Part shown: positions 26,097-34,323 of the stretch, piece after piece
How positions within the stretch are numbered: the first letter of the stretch is position 1
Layout: each line of letters begins with the position of its first letter
Source of the DNA: Archangium violaceum Cb vi76
GTDB taxonomy: Bacteria > Myxococcota > Myxococcia > Myxococcales > Myxococcaceae
Direction: 5' to 3'
DNA: 64,000 nt
Assembly (NCBI RefSeq): GCF_000733295.1
Contig: NZ_JPMI01000142.1
Location: 90,634 to 154,633, forward strand
The notes under the pieces: generated by a model
Seen by the model: the letters and a program-made list of their open reading frames with translations, nothing else
Told to the model about the DNA's origin: nothing
Databases searched by the model: none
Position numbers and translations under genes: made by a program

Positions 26097-27461
26097 ATGA
26101 AGAAGGACACGCTCAAGGAGCAGCTCCAGCGCACGACGCGCCGCGACCTGTGGCTCACGGTCGCGCCCGCTGCTCTCCTCATCGGCATCGCGTTCGCCGT
26201 CACGTTCTACTTCGTCAAGCCCGCGCCGCCCATGAAGCTCGTGCTCGCCACGCCCCAGGACGAGGGCGGCTTCCGCTACTTCGCGAAGAAGTACCAGGAG
26301 AGCCTCGCCCGGCACGGCGTCAAGGTGGAGATCCAGCAGACGAAGGGCTCCCTCAGCAGCGTGGAGCTCCTCTCCGAGGACACGGAACAGGCCGACGTCG
26401 CCTTCGTGCAGAGCGGCACGGCCGGCGGCGAGAAGGCGGCGCACATCGTCTCGCTCGGCAGCCTCTCGTATGTGCCCCTCTGGGTCTTCTACCGGGGCGA
26501 GCCCATCGACGACGTGCGCGGGCTGACGGGCAGGCGCATCGCCATCGGGGGCGCCGAGAGCGGAACGCACGCGCTCGCCCGTACGCTGCTGTCGGTCAGC
26601 GGCGTGGACAAGGCCCCGACGGAGCTCCTGCCGCTGGAGCGCGACGCGGCCATCGAGCAGCTCAAGAAGGGCCAGCTCGACGCGGTGTTCCTCGTCTCGC
26701 CCGCGGAGGCGCCCGCCATCCAGAAGCTCGCCGCGGAACCCGGGGTGCGGCTCCTCAGCTTCACTCGCGGTGAGGCCTACGTCCGCCGCTACCCCTACCT
26801 GTCGAGGCTCGTGCTGCCCCGGGGGGTGTTCAACCTCGCCGCGGACATCCCCGCTCACGACGTGGTGCTGCTCGCGCCCACCGCGAACCTCGTCGCGAAG
26901 GACTCGCTGCACCCCGCGCTCGCCTACCTGCTCATGCGCACCGCGAGTGAGATCCACGGCAGCGCCGGGCTGCTGGACCGCTCTGGCGAGTTTCCCGCGC
27001 CGCTCGAGACCGGCTTCCCGCTCAGCAGCGAGGCCCGCCGTTACTACGACGCCGGCATCCCGCTGCTGCAGCGCTACCTCCCCTTCTGGGCCGCGAACCT
27101 GGTGGACCGGCTCTGGGTGATGCTGGTGCCCATCATCGCCGTGGTGGTGCCGCTCGGACGGGCCGTGCCGGCGCTGTACCTGTGGCGGGTGCGCTCGCGC
27201 ATCTTCCGCTGGTATGCCCGCCTGAAGGAGATCGAGCTCCAGTTGGAGGAGAACCCCGGGCGCGAGATGCTCGAGGACATGATGAAGCGGCTCGAGGAGG
27301 CCGAGCGCGCGGTGAACCGGATCCCCGTGCCGCTGGCCTACGCGGAGAACCTCTACTTCTTCCGTGAGCACATCGACGTGGTCCGCCGGCGGCTCACCCG
27401 GCGGCTCTCCGGCGCACCCGATAGCCGGGAGCTCGTCGTGACACAGGTGACCGCCTCATGA
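26097..27461 (+). CDS. TAXI-family solute-binding protein, membrane-anchored
   Basis: 454 residues. A transmembrane helix at about 20-42 is followed by a TAXI (TRAP-associated extracytoplasmic immunogenic) domain, about 48-330. Its blocks are KLVLATPQDEGGFRYFAKKYQ, VAFVQSGTAGG, GGAESGTHALARTLL and YLSRLVLPRGVFN. A second hydrophobic segment (LWVMLVPIIAVVVPL, about 343-357) then leads to a charged C-terminal coiled coil of ~90 residues. Ordinary TAXI proteins are periplasmic and ~320 residues long; this one is anchored at both ends and no DctQ/DctM transporter genes are present, so a sensing role is as likely as uptake. It overlaps the acyltransferase gene by four bases. Confidence 0.8.
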   Translation: MKKDTLKEQLQRTTRRDLWLTVAPAALLIGIAFAVTFYFVKPAPPMKLVLATPQDEGGFRYFAKKYQESLARHGVKVEIQQTKGSLSSVELLSEDTEQADVAFVQSGTAGGEKAAHIVSLGSLSYVPLWVFYRGEPIDDVRGLTGRRIAIGGAESGTHALARTLLSVSGVDKAPTELLPLERDAAIEQLKKGQLDAVFLVSPAEAPAIQKLAAEPGVRLLSFTRGEAYVRRYPYLSRLVLPRGVFNLAADIPAHDVVLLAPTANLVAKDSLHPALAYLLMRTASEIHGSAGLLDRSGEFPAPLETGFPLSSEARRYYDAGIPLLQRYLPFWAANLVDRLWVMLVPIIAVVVPLGRAVPALYLWRVRSRIFRWYARLKEIELQLEENPGREMLEDMMKRLEEAERAVNRIPVPLAYAENLYFFREHIDVVRRRLTRRLSGAPDSRELVVTQVTAS

Positions 27462-28180
27462 AGTACGTCGTGACGGCCTGGTTCTGGCTGCTCTTCCTCA
27501 CCACCGCCCCGGTGCTCTTCGTGCTCGGGCTGGTGTTGTTCCTCGTCGCGTACCCGGTGGATCCGGACCGGCGGTGGCTGCACGCGCTGGTGTGCCGCTG
27601 GTGTCACGTGCTGTGGCTGCACGCGTCCCCGGGGTGGCGCACGCGGGTGGAGGGACGGGAGCTGCTGCCCTCCGGGGCCTGCGTGCTGGTGGCCAACCAC
27701 CAGTCCGCCGCGGACATCCTGGCCGCCATGGGCCTGTTCCACCCCTACAAGTTCGTGGCCAAGGCGTCCCTGTTCCCCATCCCCATCGTGGGGTGGATGA
27801 TGAGCCTGCTGGGCTACGTGCCCGTGAAGCGCGGCAGCACCAACTCCATGGGCAGGATGCTCGATCAATGCCGGTACTGGCTGCGCCGGGGCATGCCGGT
27901 GCTCATCTTCCCCGAGGGCACCTACTCGCAAGAGGGACTGCTGCGCTTCAAGCGGGGGGCCTTCCAGCTCGCGCTGGAGGAGCACGTGCCCGTGGTGCCG
28001 GTGGTCATCGAGGGCACCACCCAGCTCCTCGAGGGGGATGGCATCTGGATGAGCCCGCGCGCCTCCATGCGCGTGCGCGTGCTGCCACCGCTGTCCCCCG
28101 AGTCGTTCGCTCCGGACGCGGTGACGCTCGCCGAGCAGGTACGGGCGCTGTACGTGGACACGCTGGCCGCCACGGGCTGA
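27458..28180 (+). CDS. Lysophospholipid acyltransferase (PlsC/AGPAT family)
   Basis: 240 residues. Two hydrophobic helices occupy the first ~35 residues. The acyltransferase motif I, H81-x4-D86, lies in NHQSAADIL and motif III, FPEGTYS, at 151-157, with the motif IV-like VPVVPVVIEG at about 174-183. This matches 1-acyl-glycerol-3-phosphate acyltransferases acting at the inner leaflet. The start codon lies in the ATGA overlap with the TAXI gene, so translation is coupled. Whether it is the housekeeping PlsC or a specialised acyltransferase cannot be decided. Confidence 0.9.
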   Translation: MKYVVTAWFWLLFLTTAPVLFVLGLVLFLVAYPVDPDRRWLHALVCRWCHVLWLHASPGWRTRVEGRELLPSGACVLVANHQSAADILAAMGLFHPYKFVAKASLFPIPIVGWMMSLLGYVPVKRGSTNSMGRMLDQCRYWLRRGMPVLIFPEGTYSQEGLLRFKRGAFQLALEEHVPVVPVVIEGTTQLLEGDGIWMSPRASMRVRVLPPLSPESFAPDAVTLAEQVRALYVDTLAATG

Positions 28181-28189
28181 GGCGGCCAA

Positions 28190-29314
28190 CTACCGGCAGT
28201 CCGCGCGCCGCAGCGAGACACCGGCCTCGGTGCGGTACTGGTAGACGACGCCTCCCTCGTCCAGGACGGTGAAGTCCCGGAAGGTCTCCTCGGGCATGGT
28301 GTTGAGCGGCAGGTCCGCCTGGCCCAGCACCTTCCCGTCGAGTGGATCCAGACAGAAGAGCCGCACTCCAGGCTCGGAAGCGGGGCTCGCCTTGCCCGTG
28401 GGCAGCTCACCCGCCACTCCCAGGTAGATGACACCCGAGCGGTCCGAGTCGAGCAGCGTGATGAACATCAGCGGGAACTGCACCCGGTACTCGCGGGTGT
28501 AGCGCTGCTGGTTCGTCTGGCGATCGACGGCGTTGACCAGCAGGCGCCCGCTCGGCCTGTCGATGATGGCGGCGAGGATGTACGAGCGGCCATCCCGGGT
28601 GGGGCGGCCCGGAATCTCCGGGCGCGTGGTGTCGGCCGTGCCCGAGAGATCGCCAATGCGCACCAGCGCGCCGTGCTCGCGCTCCACGTACACCGAGTCC
28701 CCATCCACGAAGGTGCCGGTGATGCCACCCGTCTCGGGGATGCCCTGGCCTTGCAGCGGCAATTCTCCACGGAGCGTGCCCGTCTCGGGGTCGATGATGG
28801 CCACGGACTTGTCCCTCAGCCGATCCATCACCAGCATCGTGCCGTCCCTGGCCACGGTAACGTCCTGGGGCGTCTGCTGGGTGATGGGCGTGGTCCCGAG
28901 CACCTTGCCGTCCTGGCCGATGCGCACGAGCCGGCCATTGAGCTGATCCAACACCACGACGTCCCCGAGCGGCGTCACCGCCAGCGACATGGGCGCCTCG
29001 GGGTTGGCTTCCTGGGGACGGTCGCGCCCGAGCTGCGAGGGACCACTGCCCCAGCCCAGCTCGGCGATCACTCCCGGGGCCTTGTTGGAAGGCTCCGAAG
29101 GAGATGCACCCTCCCCCGCCTGGCCCTGACTGGCGCCAGAAGGAGGCCGGGGAGCGGTGCCACCCTGGGCCGACGCCGGGGCCGCCGGCTCTCGAGTGGA
29201 CGAGGCGGAGCCCGGGCCATCCTCCTTGCCCGAACGAGCCATCACGAGCGCGATGCCGAGCGCGAGCACCGTGAGTCCCACGAAGATGATGACACCGCGC
29301 TTACGCGACTCCAT
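28190..29314 (-). CDS. Membrane-anchored beta-propeller-like protein
   Basis: 374 residues. An N-terminal transmembrane helix (GVIIFVGLTVLALGIALVMA, about 7-26) precedes a Ser/Pro/Gly-rich linker to ~85. Repeats of the NHL/PQQ-like type follow: SLAVTPLGDVVVLDQLNGRLVRI, DVTVARDGTMLVMDRLRDK, FVDGDSVYVEREHGALVRIGD and LLDSDRSGVIYLGVA. I predict a six-bladed propeller facing the periplasm. The ATG at 29314 has AGGAAGAGG just upstream, which fixes the start over the longer frame. It follows the 5'-nucleotidase-like gene by 39 bp, so they are probably one transcript; the partnership is inferred from position only. Confidence 0.65.
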   Translation of the reverse strand: MESRKRGVIIFVGLTVLALGIALVMARSGKEDGPGSASSTREPAAPASAQGGTAPRPPSGASQGQAGEGASPSEPSNKAPGVIAELGWGSGPSQLGRDRPQEANPEAPMSLAVTPLGDVVVLDQLNGRLVRIGQDGKVLGTTPITQQTPQDVTVARDGTMLVMDRLRDKSVAIIDPETGTLRGELPLQGQGIPETGGITGTFVDGDSVYVEREHGALVRIGDLSGTADTTRPEIPGRPTRDGRSYILAAIIDRPSGRLLVNAVDRQTNQQRYTREYRVQFPLMFITLLDSDRSGVIYLGVAGELPTGKASPASEPGVRLFCLDPLDGKVLGQADLPLNTMPEETFRDFTVLDEGGVVYQYRTEAGVSLRRADCR

Positions 29315-29353
29315 GACCTCTTCCTTTTCAGCTTCAGCTTCGACGAACACGAC

Positions 29354-30463
29354 TCAATGCGACGGGGAACCCCGCGGCACGAGCCGCTCCACCCGCGCCT
29401 TCAGCTCCGGATCATCCGGCACGTCCGGCCCGAGCTGGATGAACGAGAGCAACTGGGTACGGCCCTCCGTGACCGGGCGCTCCCGGGCCTGCTCCTCCAG
29501 GCGTTGCCGCCGGGACAGGAAACCGGCCAGTGTCTCCTCGAGCGGCTTCCGGGCCGCCTCGTCCTTCGCCGCGGCCAGCCGCTCGCGAGCCCGCTGGATG
29601 TTCTCGTCCAGGAGCTTCAGCCCCTCCCGGGCCCTCGCCACCTCGGCGAGATCGACGAACGGCCCCGTCCCCGCGACGGTGAGCTCCAGACGGCCCAGTT
29701 GCCTGCCGCGCTCGCCCGAGGGCACCAGGGTGGCGTGACCCAGGCGCTGCGCCGTCCCCGGTAGACGGCCCTCGTTTGACTGCACGACGAAGTCCACCGC
29801 CTCCCCCACCTCCCGCGCGAGCGCCTGGGCGGACTCCAGGGGCAGCGCGGCCAGCACCACCACCACGTCCACCCGCTCCTTCTCGCGCAGCCGGCGGGCC
29901 TCGGCGAGGGCCACGGGCCCGGGAGGCCGGCCCGTCACGCCTGGCCGCACCTCGCCCTCGGGCGAGAGCCCCACCACACCGAACGCCAGCGGGCCCACCT
30001 TCACCACCGTGGAGGCCGTGAAGAGCGGCTTGCCCTTCGTGTCCACGAGGTTGGCCGACAGCACCTTCATCTTCGACTTCCGGGTGGCCTGCTTCAGGAA
30101 GTCCGTGCCGAGCACCAGGTCCCGCGCCCCCACGGCCATGGCCGAGGTGCCCAACGCCTCCATCTGCTCGAGCAACAACTCCGCGCGCTCGCGTGCGCCT
30201 GGCTCCCCCTCCGGCTCGGGCGTCTTGAAGAGCGCATTGCCCGCGTCCAGCACCAGCACCGGCTCGCCCTTCGCGCGCTCGCGGGAGAGGACCGTCTTGC
30301 GCCGGGCCAGCCCTCCCGCCGGGAGCTGCCCGCAGCCGCAGTGGGAAATCTCTCCCCGGTTGTCTCCGGTGAACAGGAGCACCGCCTTCCCGGGCGCGGC
30401 TCCCGCCACCAGGGGACTCAGCAGCAACACCAGCAGGGCGAGCAGGCCCGGTCGAACGCGCAT
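29354..30463 (-). CDS. Secreted 5'-nucleotidase/metallophosphoesterase-like protein
   Basis: 369 residues with a signal peptide (LLALLVLLLSPLVAGAAP). The opening LLFTGDNRGEISHCGCG followed by GGLARRKTVL matches the N-terminal metallophosphoesterase domain seen in UshA-like proteins coupled to cytochromes in deltaproteobacteria. Here the usual first metal motif DxH is replaced by GDN-RGE, and the CGCG pair is conserved in that subfamily. VLDAGNALF (second block) and NLVDTKGKPLF follow. The GNHD motif of active enzymes is not visible (AVGARDLVLG instead), so catalysis is doubtful. A C-terminal coiled coil (about 260-330) is unusual. Confidence 0.65.
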   Translation of the reverse strand: MRVRPGLLALLVLLLSPLVAGAAPGKAVLLFTGDNRGEISHCGCGQLPAGGLARRKTVLSRERAKGEPVLVLDAGNALFKTPEPEGEPGARERAELLLEQMEALGTSAMAVGARDLVLGTDFLKQATRKSKMKVLSANLVDTKGKPLFTASTVVKVGPLAFGVVGLSPEGEVRPGVTGRPPGPVALAEARRLREKERVDVVVVLAALPLESAQALAREVGEAVDFVVQSNEGRLPGTAQRLGHATLVPSGERGRQLGRLELTVAGTGPFVDLAEVARAREGLKLLDENIQRARERLAAAKDEAARKPLEETLAGFLSRRQRLEEQARERPVTEGRTQLLSFIQLGPDVPDDPELKARVERLVPRGSPSH

Positions 30464-30546
30464 CACATCCTCGGAAGACAGCCACTCCCCAACGAACGGC
30501 GGCCGGGCCACACGCACCCGGCCGCCCCCTCCCCACGGCGGAGGGA

Positions 30547-31377
30547 CTAGAAGTGACGGATGGCGTGGTACGTGGTGGTGGCGGTGCGGAGGTTGTACAC
30601 GCAACCGGCCGCGCAGCCCTTGCACTCGTAGGCCCACATGCTGCCCCACCCATCACCCGACTCGTAGAGGAAGATGTGGCCGGCGCCGTTCTGGTTGTAG
30701 ACGAGCGCGTCGGCCTTCAGCAGGGCGTCCCGGGAGATGGTCGTCCACTGGCTGGTGTCGGAGTTGAAGCTGACGGTGCTGTAGGGGTGCGAGTCGACGG
30801 CCGTGTTGGTGTTGGTGCTGGGCACCACCCACACCTTGGCGAGGAAGCCGGAGCAGTCCGCGCCGTACGAGCCGCTGTGCGTGCAGCTCGGGCAGTTCCC
30901 CGAGCACGAGCCCACGGCGGAGCCCGGGTTCCAGGCGCCGTGGCCCCACCAGTACGAGAAGCCCATTCCACTCTTCGCCTTGGCGATGGCGGTGTCACGC
31001 GTCGAGGTGGAGGTGGTCACCAGGTTGAGGTAGCTGCCCGAGGCCCAGCCCGTCACGCCGCTGTAGGTGACCTTGTACCAACCGCTGGTGGGGCAACCTC
31101 CGCCCGCCTCCTTGGCGATGGCACCACTCGGCATCGTCAGGAGGATGCCGTAGGACGTCCCGACCCCGCTGCGCAGGTTCAGGTTCGCGGTCGTCTGGAG
31201 GCTGGAGCCCGCGGTGACGCACGAGGTGATCGCGTTCTCGCTGCTGCCCACGCTCTCGTCCACGCCCGTCAGCTCGACGCTCTCCACGGACGACTGGCCG
31301 CCGCCGCAGCCCGCCGCCACCACTGCCAGGACCGCCAACCACTTCAAGGAATGACCGCTCATGCTCCGGGTGCTCAT
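30547..31377 (-). CDS. SH3-NlpC/P60-like secreted lipoprotein hydrolase
   Basis: 276 residues with lipobox VAAGC (C24). A bacterial SH3b domain occupies ~55-120 (LNLRSGVGTSYGILLTMPSG, GWYKVTYSGVTGWASGSYL). An NlpC/P60-like amidase domain follows (about 125-270), with catalytic C175 in YGADCSGFLAKVW and H234 in GAGHIFLYES. The enzyme would cut peptide stems of peptidoglycan, consistent with a cell-wall or predation role. A cluster of six cysteines around 158-175 and 252-259 suggests extra disulfides. The ATG at 31377 has GGAGGG five bases upstream. Confidence 0.85.
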   Translation of the reverse strand: MSTRSMSGHSLKWLAVLAVVAAGCGGGQSSVESVELTGVDESVGSSENAITSCVTAGSSLQTTANLNLRSGVGTSYGILLTMPSGAIAKEAGGGCPTSGWYKVTYSGVTGWASGSYLNLVTTSTSTRDTAIAKAKSGMGFSYWWGHGAWNPGSAVGSCSGNCPSCTHSGSYGADCSGFLAKVWVVPSTNTNTAVDSHPYSTVSFNSDTSQWTTISRDALLKADALVYNQNGAGHIFLYESGDGWGSMWAYECKGCAAGCVYNLRTATTTYHAIRHF

Positions 31378-31619
31378 ACGACCCTCCATGGGGGGGGGAA
31401 CTGCGGGGAAGGCAGGCGCGTCCCACGACCCTTCACTCCACTGGCATGGCGGGACGCCTTGAAAAACCAGGAAGCACATGATTGCAGGAAATGTGGGAGC
31501 CGCACAACCCGCGAAGGCGCTCTTCACCCGCGCGCCCGCGCCCCGGAGGGGCTTGCGTTCTCCCCACACACAGCCCTCGTTCTTCTCTATGTTGCCGCCC
31601 CTCAACAAGGAGCCTTCTC

Positions 31620-32575
31620 TTGGCCGGATCCAGCCTTCTCGCACTGCTCGACGACATCGCCACCATCCTCGACGACGTGTCGGTGATGACCAAGGTGGCC
31701 GCGAAGAAGACCGCTGGCGTGCTGGGCGATGACCTGGCGCTCAACGCCGAGCAGGTCGCGGGAGTCAACGCCGACCGCGAGCTGCCCGTGGTGTGGGCGG
31801 TGGCCAAGGGTTCGCTCGTGAACAAGGCCATTCTGGTGCCCTCAGCGCTGCTCATCAGCGCGTTCATCCCCTGGGCGGTGACGCCGCTGCTGATGCTGGG
31901 CGGCCTGTACCTCTGTTACGAGGGCGTCGAGAAGCTGGCGCACAAGTTCCTGCACAGCGAGGCCGAGGACGAGGCCCACCACGCCGAGCTCACCCAGGCC
32001 CTGGTAGACCCGAGGTCGATCTGGTGGCGATCGAGAAGGAGAAGATCAAGGGCGCGGTGCGCACCGACTTCATCCTCTCGGCGGAGATCATCGTCATCTC
32101 GCTGGGTGTCATGGCCTCCGCGCCCTTCAAGACGCAGGTGCTGGCGCTGGTGGGCGTGGCCCTCCTGATGACGGTGGGCGTGTACGGACTGGTGGCGGGC
32201 ATCGTCAAGCTCGACGACGCGGGGCTCTTCCTCAGCCGGAGGACCGGCTTCCAGCGCACCCTGGGCGTGGGCCTCCTGAAGGGAGCGCCGTACCTCATGA
32301 AGGGCCTGTCGATCGCCGGCACCGTGGCCATGTTCCTGGTCGGCGGCGGCATCATCTCGCACGGCATCTCCACGCTGCACCACGGCATCGAGGGCCTGGC
32401 CCATCACGCGGGCGAGGTGTCCATCATCGGCGGTCTGCTCGGCGGGCTCACGACGTCGTTGGCCAACGCCCTGGTGGGCCTCGTGGCCGGTGCGGTGGCG
32501 CTCCTCCTGGTGCTCGGGGTGCAGCGCGTGATGAAGCGGGGCGACAAGACCGGGGCTCCGAAGGCGCACGGCTGA
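31620..32575 (+). pseudogene. DUF808 membrane protein gene, interrupted by a -1 frameshift
   Basis: The gene begins at a TTG with AAGGAG seven bases upstream and reads [19 protein letters not shown], a textbook DUF808 opening. The frame runs to about LTQALVDP near 32010 and then must drop one base to continue as [25 protein letters not shown] in the next frame, to the stop at 32575. Together the two halves make ~318 residues, the normal family length, with several hydrophobic helices and the Gly-rich [15 protein letters not shown] end. So one base is missing near GACCCGAGG at 32006-32014. It may be a true mutation or a sequencing error; no slippery heptamer is evident. DUF808 proteins have unknown function. 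Confidence 0.8.
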
Positions 32576-32688
32576 GGCGCCCGCCTGCCCGCCCATGAGG
32601 CTGGCCAGCGTGGGCTGGCCGGCCGCCCGGACGGGCCGGAGCGTTTCGTGGAGCGATGAGGCCGCGCGACTTGCTAGGCTCGCGCGCG

Positions 32689-32931
32689 ATGAGACTCCTG
32701 GCCCCCCTGCTCCTCGTCTCCCTGCTGCTGTCGTTGGATGCCCATGCCTACGTGGACCCGGGCACCGGCAGCGTGCTGCTGCAAATCCTGCTCGGTGGCT
32801 TCGCGGGCCTGGCGCTCTTCGGCAAGCTCTTCTGGCGCCGCGTCACCGAGCTGTTCGGCCGCAAGCCCCTGCCCCCTCCGGCCGCCGCCCCGGCTCCCTC
32901 CGACTCGCGTGACGTGAAGAGCGACCGGTGA
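32689..32931 (+). CDS. Small membrane protein (YVDPGTGS type)
   Basis: An 80-residue protein with a signal-like helix (LLAPLLLVSLLLSLDAHA), the motif YVDPGTGSVLLQIL, a second hydrophobic helix (GGFAGLALFGKLFW) and a charged tail. The PGTGS-type membrane stub recurs in front of polysaccharide-modifying genes in several phyla, but I know no function for it. I choose the ATG at 32689 (MRLLAP) over 32656. The gene ends in a GTGA overlap with the methyltransferase gene, so it is translationally coupled to it. Confidence 0.65.
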   Translation: MRLLAPLLLVSLLLSLDAHAYVDPGTGSVLLQILLGGFAGLALFGKLFWRRVTELFGRKPLPPPAAAPAPSDSRDVKSDR

Positions 32932-34313
32932 TCGCCTACGAACCCGGCTCCTTCAAGGACCCCTCCGGCCGCGTCTTCTATCTGCGCGATGAGGTGTACC
33001 GCACGCTGACCCCCGAGGCGGGCGAGGCGCTGGGCCGCGCGTGGGAGAGCGGCCTGATGCCGGAGCTCACGCGGGCCGGGTTGGTGCTCGAAACCGAGCG
33101 GGTGCGCGCCACGGAGTTGGACGTGCCCGGACTGGAGGGCTCGGCCTGGTTGCTGCGCCAGCCGCGCGTGCCCGTGGTCAGCTACGCGTACGAGTGGAGC
33201 TTCGAGATGCTCCGCGACGCCGCCCTGGTGACGCTGGAGATACTCGAGCGCTGCCTGGCCGCGGGCTTCCTGCTCAAGGACGCCAATTCCTTCAACCTGC
33301 TGTTCCTGGGCGGCAAGCCGCGCCTGGTGGACGTGCCCTCCATCGAGCCGTACCAGGAGGGCATGCTGTGGGCGGGCTACGGCCAGTTCTGCCGCAGCTT
33401 CCTCTTCCCGCTGCTGCTCGGGGCGCACCTGGGCCTGGAGTTCCAGCCGCTGCTGCGTGGCACCATGGGAGAGCTGCCGGTGAAGGAGGTGGCCCGGCTC
33501 TTCCGGCTGCGCGACTGGTTCAAGCCAGGCGTGCTGCGCGACGTGGTGCTGCAAGCGCGCCTGGAGCGGGACTTCGCCCGCCGGCAGGAGACGCTGGCCG
33601 GCTCGGTGAGCACCTACCGGCTGCCCAAGGAGCTGCTGGTGGCCAACGTGCGCCGGCTGCGGCGCATCATCGAGCGCCTGCGCACACCCACCACGCCCTC
33701 GGAGTGGTCCGGCTACACCGCGTTCCACAACTACACGGACGAGGACCAGCGGCAGAAACGCGTCTTCGTGGAGCGGGCGCTGGAGGAGGCGAAGCCCGCG
33801 CGTGTGCTCGACCTGGGGTGCAACACCGGGCAGTACACGGAGCTGGCGAGGGCCCGGGGCGCGCAGGTGGTGGCGGTGGACGTGGACGCGCAGGCCATCG
33901 ACCTGCTCTACCGTGGCCTGCCGGCCGGAGCGTCCGTGTGGCCGCTGGTGGCCAACCTGGCCAACCCCACGCCGGCCATGGGCTGGGCGCTGAAGGAGCG
34001 CCGCTCGCTGCTGGAGCGCCTCGGCTCGGACTTCGTGCTGGCGCTGGCGCTGGTGCACCACCTGCGGATCACCGCGGGCGTGCCGCTGGAGCAGGTGGTG
34101 GAGCAGCTCTTCGCCCTGGCGCCCGAGGGCGTGGTGGAGTGGGTGGACAAGCAGGACTCGATGGTGCGGCGGATGCTGAGCCTGAGGCCGGACGTGTACC
34201 CCGACTACACCTGGGAGAACTTCCGGGCGCTGCTGGAGCGCCACGGCACGTTGGTGGCCGTCCAGGAGACGCACGAGGGCCGCCGCCGGCTGTGCCACGT
34301 GCGCCGCCGCTGA
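32928..34313 (+). CDS. Kinase-like domain fused to SAM methyltransferase
   Basis: 461 residues. The N-terminal ~250 include a stretch that looks like an aminoglycoside-phosphotransferase/LPS-kinase catalytic loop: LLKDANSFNLLF (D118, N123) followed by the metal-binding-like LVDVPSIE (D135). The C-terminal part is a Rossmann methyltransferase, with motif I VLDLGCNTGQYTEL (about 293-306) and the following acid in VVAVDVD. This pair is seen in proteins annotated as nodulation NoeA-like methyltransferases. Start is GTG, in a four-base overlap with the small membrane protein. With the downstream sulfatase-like enzyme it suggests envelope glycan modification; the substrate is unknown. Confidence 0.8.
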   Translation: MIAYEPGSFKDPSGRVFYLRDEVYRTLTPEAGEALGRAWESGLMPELTRAGLVLETERVRATELDVPGLEGSAWLLRQPRVPVVSYAYEWSFEMLRDAALVTLEILERCLAAGFLLKDANSFNLLFLGGKPRLVDVPSIEPYQEGMLWAGYGQFCRSFLFPLLLGAHLGLEFQPLLRGTMGELPVKEVARLFRLRDWFKPGVLRDVVLQARLERDFARRQETLAGSVSTYRLPKELLVANVRRLRRIIERLRTPTTPSEWSGYTAFHNYTDEDQRQKRVFVERALEEAKPARVLDLGCNTGQYTELARARGAQVVAVDVDAQAIDLLYRGLPAGASVWPLVANLANPTPAMGWALKERRSLLERLGSDFVLALALVHHLRITAGVPLEQVVEQLFALAPEGVVEWVDKQDSMVRRMLSLRPDVYPDYTWENFRALLERHGTLVAVQETHEGRRRLCHVRRR

Positions 34314-34323
34314 GAGGTGGATC

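Noticed and set aside
31793..32575. Independent second gene in the DUF808 region
   Set aside because: It has no start at the break and its product is the C-terminal half of the family; it is one frameshifted gene.
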